Source: Ulvibacterium marinum (GTDB taxonomy: Bacteria; Bacteroidota; Bacteroidia; Flavobacteriales; Flavobacteriaceae). Taken from it: a DNA stretch of 64,000 nucleotides. A model generated the notes under the pieces. The model saw only the letters and a program-made list of their open reading frames with translations. It did no database searches and was not told the DNA's origin. A program made the translations under genes and the position numbers. The stretch spans positions 186,001 through 250,000 of the forward strand of contig NZ_RBCJ01000001.1 of assembly GCF_003626755.1 (NCBI RefSeq), written 5' to 3'. Of this stretch, positions 60,231 to 64,000 are shown piece by piece; position 1 is the first letter of the stretch; each line of letters opens with the position of its first letter.

Positions 60231-61619
60231 ATGACCTCCATATCCGAAAAAATCAAATCTCAACTAGACCGCCCAAAAAAAAGTTTCAAGGCGGAAATCG
60301 GACGATGGTTAGCGAAGCATAATCCCATTATTGCAGTACTTGACGATGACCCTACAGGATGCCAAACCATACATGACATTCCAGTATTCACCGAATGGTC
60401 AGATCAAACGATAGATTCAATATTCCGGGAGGACATTCGCACCTTTTACATGCTCACCAACTCCAGAAGTATGCAGCCCGAAAAGGCCAATGATGTGGGA
60501 TTTAACATTGGACAACGGTTGCAGGAAGCCTCGAAGAAGTACAATCGTAAATTGATCGTCATCAGTAGGAGTGATTCCACACTTCGTGGCCACTATCCGA
60601 ATGAGGTAAATGCATTGGCCAACGGATTGGGAAGGCCCGATGCAAAACAGATCCTTATTCCGGCTTTTTTTGAGGGTGGACGCTACACATTGAACGACAT
60701 CCATTATCTGGAGAACCATGGTGAATGGATTCCCGCTGCCGAATCACCTTTCGCAAAAGACAGTAGTTTCGGCTTCACCTCCACCAATTTAAAAGACTGG
60801 ATCGTAGAAAAATCAGAAGGAGCGATTAAAATAGAAAATATCGAATCATTCTCCTTGGAAAATTTGGAATCCGGAGGCCCAGACTATGTAGCTTCGGTAT
60901 TGAGGCAGCATCTATTTTCACATTATGTGGTAAATGCGGTGTCCTATGAGGATTTGGAAGCGGTTGCCATGGGTTGTCTAAAATCGGATACAGATATCTT
61001 GTTCAGGACAGCTGCTTCATTTATCAACGCCATTGCAAATATTCCCTTAGCTCCATTATTGCACGGTAGTGATTTGATTTCCTCTGGCAAAGGAGGGCTG
61101 GTCATAGTGGGTTCCTATGTTCCCAAAACCACCGAGCAATTAACCATCTTAATGCAGGAAACAGGATATGAATTCCATCAAATCGAGGTGGAAAAAATAT
61201 TTGATTCCAACCTAAGAACATCTGTTATTCAGGATGCCGTTACAGCAGTGGATAAGGCCTTGAAAGTGGACCGAATTATAGTCCTTTATACCTCCAGGGA
61301 GGTAGTAAAAGGCATCAACAAATCTGAAAGTTTGGACATTGTCAACTCCGTTTCGGGAACTTTGGTAGAGCTGGTACAAAATCTTGAGGTACGACCGAAA
61401 TTCATCCTCTCCAAGGGGGGTATCACCTCCAGTGATATTGCTACTAGGGCCCTGAACGTAAAAAGAGCCGAAATTAAAGGGCAAATTTTGGAAGGTGTAC
61501 CGGTCTGGGAATTGGGGCCCGAAAGTAGGTTTCCCCATATGCCTTATATTGTTTTTCCAGGCAATGTAGGCGATAACCATGCCTTAGAAAATGTTTTGAA
61601 TAAAATGCAACCGCAGTAA
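60231..61619 (+). CDS. DUF1537 four-carbon acid sugar kinase
   Basis: From the ATG at 60231 the product is 462 residues. IAVLDDDPTGCQTIHDIPVF is the DUF1537 N-terminal motif with two metal-type Asp, and KFILSKGGITSSDIATRALNVKRAEIKGQI with PHMPYIVFPGNVGDNHAL marks the ATP-binding C-terminal domain. DUF1537 kinases such as OtnK and DtnK phosphorylate threonate, erythronate and related acids. The usual partner PdxA2 is missing, but an isopropylmalate-type dehydrogenase is present and could take that role. It lies 10 bases after the cyclase gene and two before the MFS gene. Confidence 0.92.
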   Translation: MTSISEKIKSQLDRPKKSFKAEIGRWLAKHNPIIAVLDDDPTGCQTIHDIPVFTEWSDQTIDSIFREDIRTFYMLTNSRSMQPEKANDVGFNIGQRLQEASKKYNRKLIVISRSDSTLRGHYPNEVNALANGLGRPDAKQILIPAFFEGGRYTLNDIHYLENHGEWIPAAESPFAKDSSFGFTSTNLKDWIVEKSEGAIKIENIESFSLENLESGGPDYVASVLRQHLFSHYVVNAVSYEDLEAVAMGCLKSDTDILFRTAASFINAIANIPLAPLLHGSDLISSGKGGLVIVGSYVPKTTEQLTILMQETGYEFHQIEVEKIFDSNLRTSVIQDAVTAVDKALKVDRIIVLYTSREVVKGINKSESLDIVNSVSGTLVELVQNLEVRPKFILSKGGITSSDIATRALNVKRAEIKGQILEGVPVWELGPESRFPHMPYIVFPGNVGDNHALENVLNKMQPQ

Positions 61620-61621
61620 AT

Positions 61622-62893
61622 ATGGGCGAGGGAAAAACTTATTTTCCAGGAAGGGTCTTCATGGTATTGGGTACTTTTTTGTTATCCCTTTTATTATATA
61701 TAGACAGAGTATGCATTTCAGTGGCCAAGGAGCCCATAGCAGGTGAATTGCTATTAACGGACAAGCAGATGGGTTGGGTACTCTCCGTATTTGCCTTGGG
61801 CTATGCCCTGTTTCAAACGCCCAGTGGCATGCTTGCGGATAAGTTCGGGCCTCGTAAAATCTTGGCGTCCATTGTAACCATTTGGTCATTTTTCACCGCA
61901 TTGACCGGAATGGCATGGAATTTTGTCTCCTTGCTGATCGTACGTTTACTCTTCGGTGCAGGTGAAGCGGGAGCCTTTCCCGGAATGTCACGCGCCATTT
62001 ATACGTGGATCCCAATGACCGAGAGGGGGCTGGTTACAGGAATAAATTTCTCAGGATCACGTTTGGGGGCCGCCTTTGCACTTCCTTTTGTTGCCTGGCT
62101 CATCGATTCGTATGGGTGGCGAACTTCCTTTTTAGTATTGGGAATTATCGGCCTTCTCTGGGCCTTTTTGTGGTACTTCCTTTTTAGGGACAATCCGGAA
62201 GACCATCCCTATTTGAGCGATCGGGAAAAGGAAAAAATCGTCAACACACGGCAACAGGATTCCAAAGATGAATCTGCATCCCAATTGACTTTTGGAAGGA
62301 TAGTACAATCCAAAAATATGTGGTTGGCCATGGGACAATATTTTTGTAGCAATTTCACTTTCTTCTTTGCGTTGACATGGCTTTTCCCCCATATTAAATC
62401 TACCTATGGATTGGATAATCTAGAGGCCGGATTTTATGCCGCAGCACCACTAGTATTCGGCGCCCTTGGAAATTGGTTCTCCGGTGGTTTGAGCGATGCC
62501 ATTTATAAAAAGGGTGAATGGCGAAGTTCGCGGGTTCTTCCAGCATCCATTGGCTTTGCCTTGGCAGCGTTAGGGCTCTTGGCCAGTGTTCATATGGAAA
62601 CCGCCTTGGGAGCTATCCTATTTTTGAGCTTGGCCATTTTTGGGGCCGATATGACCTTGCCCCCATCATGGTCCCTATGTGTAGATATCGGACGGCGAAA
62701 TTCCGGGGCCGTATCCGGAACCATGAACATGGCCGGAAATATTGGAGCATTCATAACCGCCCTACTTTTCCCGTACTTACAAGATTGGACCGGTTCCGTG
62801 GAAACCTTCTTTTATGTCGGTGCCTTTTTTAATATAATCGCCATATTCCTATGGCTTCGTGTACGACCGGAAAAACCGATAGAAACGTATTGA
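61622..62893 (+). CDS. MFS transporter of the anion:cation symporter (sugar-acid) family
   Basis: The 423-residue protein has 12 predicted membrane helices. YIDRVCISVAKEPIAGELLLTDKQMGWVLSVFALGYALFQTPSGMLADKFGPRKIL and RLLFGAGEAGAFPGMSRAIYTW are typical of the ACS family, which takes up hexuronates, galactonate, glucarate, tartrate and similar acids with protons. It should bring a sugar acid into the cytoplasm for the dehydrogenase and kinase encoded just upstream. The position two bases after the kinase stop ties it to the operon. Confidence 0.92.
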   Translation: MGEGKTYFPGRVFMVLGTFLLSLLLYIDRVCISVAKEPIAGELLLTDKQMGWVLSVFALGYALFQTPSGMLADKFGPRKILASIVTIWSFFTALTGMAWNFVSLLIVRLLFGAGEAGAFPGMSRAIYTWIPMTERGLVTGINFSGSRLGAAFALPFVAWLIDSYGWRTSFLVLGIIGLLWAFLWYFLFRDNPEDHPYLSDREKEKIVNTRQQDSKDESASQLTFGRIVQSKNMWLAMGQYFCSNFTFFFALTWLFPHIKSTYGLDNLEAGFYAAAPLVFGALGNWFSGGLSDAIYKKGEWRSSRVLPASIGFALAALGLLASVHMETALGAILFLSLAIFGADMTLPPSWSLCVDIGRRNSGAVSGTMNMAGNIGAFITALLFPYLQDWTGSVETFFYVGAFFNIIAIFLWLRVRPEKPIETY

Positions 62894-62894
62894 T

Positions 62895-63920
62895 ATGAAA
62901 AAATTGAAAGGAGTAGGTATCGGTGCCGGATATTTTAGCCAGTTTCATTACGATGCATGGCGACGTTCGGATACAGCATACATCACTGCCCTTTGTGATG
63001 TATCATCCCAAAATGCCCAGAAAACGGCTTCCGCTCATGATATAGAAAAAATATATGCCAATGCTCAGGAAATGCTCGAGAAGGAACGCCCTGATTTTGT
63101 GGACATCATCACACCTCCGGAAACCCATTTGGAATTGTGCTCTTTGGCCGCCAGTTATGGAATTCCGGTAATCTGTCAAAAACCTTTTGGAGGAAATCTA
63201 ACTACTGCCAAAAAAATCGTTCGCCTTTTTAATGAAAAGAACCTCCGCCTTATTGTACATGAAAATTTTCGCTTTCAACCTTGGTTTAGGGAAATCAAAT
63301 CCCAAATAGATAATGGCCTACTTGGCGATAGATTGCACACCTTGAACTTTAGGCTACGTACAGGGGATGGCTGGCAGGACGATGCCTATATGAATAGGCA
63401 ACCTTATTTTAGAACTATGGAAAAACTGTTCGTTTACGAAACCGGTGTCCACTATATCGATACCTTCCGATACTTGGCAGGGGAGGTAAAAAAAGTATAT
63501 GCCAAACTGGGCAGATTAAATACGAACATAAAGGGAGAGGATCTGGCTTGGGTACATTTTGAATTCGCTAACGGAACCTTGGGAATATTGGATGCTAACC
63601 GATACAACGAAAACACTGCCCAGGATCCGAGGTATACCTTCGGTGAAATGTTGGTGGAAGGAAATAAGGGGAGTATATGGCTAAATGCCGATGGCTCGTT
63701 AATTCATAAGCCCTTGGGCCGATCCGAAACCATAGTGCACTATGAGAGGCCAAAAAAAGGCTTTGCAGGAGATTGTGTTTATGCAGCTCAGGAACATTAT
63801 ACAGACTGTTTGCTTAACAACAAAACAGCGGAATCAGAAGGGTCTCTGTATCTTAGAAACCTGGAAATTCAGGAGGCTATATATACCTCGAACGCCAAAG
63901 GGATACCTGTTTCACCTTAG
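62895..63920 (+). CDS. Cytoplasmic Gfo/Idh/MocA-family oxidoreductase
   Basis: The 341-residue protein lacks an export leader, unlike the two at 34-36 kb. GVGIGAGYFSQFHYDAWRRS is the nucleotide loop, ITALCDVSSQNAQKTA the second strand, and VICQKPFGGNLTTAKK the QKP version of the EKP motif. YETGVHYIDTFRYLAGEVKKVYAKLGRL marks the second half. It should oxidise or reduce a sugar or sugar acid with NAD(P). It follows the MFS gene by one base. Confidence 0.9.
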   Translation: MKKLKGVGIGAGYFSQFHYDAWRRSDTAYITALCDVSSQNAQKTASAHDIEKIYANAQEMLEKERPDFVDIITPPETHLELCSLAASYGIPVICQKPFGGNLTTAKKIVRLFNEKNLRLIVHENFRFQPWFREIKSQIDNGLLGDRLHTLNFRLRTGDGWQDDAYMNRQPYFRTMEKLFVYETGVHYIDTFRYLAGEVKKVYAKLGRLNTNIKGEDLAWVHFEFANGTLGILDANRYNENTAQDPRYTFGEMLVEGNKGSIWLNADGSLIHKPLGRSETIVHYERPKKGFAGDCVYAAQEHYTDCLLNNKTAESEGSLYLRNLEIQEAIYTSNAKGIPVSP

Positions 63921-63929
63921 CCAGGAAAC

Positions 63930-64000
63930 ATGAAAAATGGGATATCCCATCCATCTAGACCAAAAACCGAATTCCAAATACTGGAAGTAATCCATATCCC
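63930..64000 (+). CDS. Start of an unidentified gene, cut by the window end
   Basis: After AGGA and six bases an ATG at 63930 opens MKNGISHPSRPKTEFQILEV and remains open to the end. It follows the Gfo/Idh gene by nine bases, as expected for the next operon member. Only 23 codons are visible, so no family can be named. Confidence 0.35.
   Translation, partial: MKNGISHPSRPKTEFQILEVIHI

Overview
The window looks like a piece of a marine Flavobacteriaceae (Bacteroidota) chromosome. The support is the TAnnTTTG type of -7 promoter element, secreted proteins ending their leaders in Q-x or in a lipobox, a short RpoD-like sigma factor, an SDR-type threonine dehydrogenase, a one-piece hybrid two-component regulator, a DUF2652 protein, and an AT-rich base composition throughout. 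Genus cannot be fixed from this sequence alone.

Layout. 1-7.8 kb is core-like: a partial beta-propeller gene, an SRPBCC/ArsR pair with two palindromic operators, a cyclase-homology protein, a lipoprotein, threonine dehydrogenase, and acetate kinase with phosphotransacetylase. 8-15.8 kb holds a secreted protein and a four-gene run of planctomycete-type haem/DUF1553, DUF1501, beta-propeller and DUF2231-cytochrome-LRR genes. 15.8-21.7 kb has an IS481 scrap, a second sigma-70 factor, a fatty acid desaturase, a cold-shock protein, a prohibitin-like protein and a small self-contained transcription unit for a 40-residue basic peptide. 21.8-25.4 kb is a minus-strand run with a DUF1611 protein, an alanine/ornithine-type racemase and a VanX-like dipeptidase, which I read as a D-amino-acid salvage unit. 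25.5-33.8 kb is a decayed island: a broken tyrosine recombinase, an IS3 scrap, a TPR hybrid two-component regulator with collagen-like and Kelch lipoproteins, bounded by an imperfect direct repeat and ending at tRNA-Arg(CCT) with a broken tRNA 3' copy beside it.

34-47.3 kb is a plus-strand sugar cluster: two exported Gfo/Idh proteins, an exported NagA-like deacetylase, an Nramp-like carrier without the usual metal motifs, a NagB-like deaminase, a sugar isomerase (opposite strand), DUF4434, an AGE epimerase, a GH10-like protein, a sulfatase and an FAD-dependent oxidoreductase. No SusC/SusD pair is present. 47.3-55.7 kb is a minus-strand operon in which nearly every enzyme carries an export signal: a sorbosone-type dehydrogenase with cytochrome c, an amidohydrolase, a Tat-exported SelA-like PLP enzyme, two exported RidA proteins, an exported RraA-like protein, an alpha/beta hydrolase, and one BASS carrier. 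55.8-64 kb holds a CBM9-like protein, a LacI regulator and a plus-strand operon for sugar-acid use: a carbohydrate-binding protein, an isopropylmalate/tartrate dehydrogenase-like enzyme, a cyclase-family hydrolase, a DUF1537 kinase, an ACS-type MFS carrier and a Gfo/Idh oxidoreductase.

The best candidate for an undescribed system is the 47.3-63.9 kb block. I propose a split-compartment route: an (amino) sugar is oxidised, deacylated, deaminated and cleaved outside the cytoplasm; the resulting acids enter through the BASS and MFS carriers; and a kinase and a dehydrogenase finish the job inside. The LacI protein encoded in the middle probably controls both arms through TGTGC-type palindromes at 55774, 57692 and 57782. 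The chemistry is inference from family membership and gene order.
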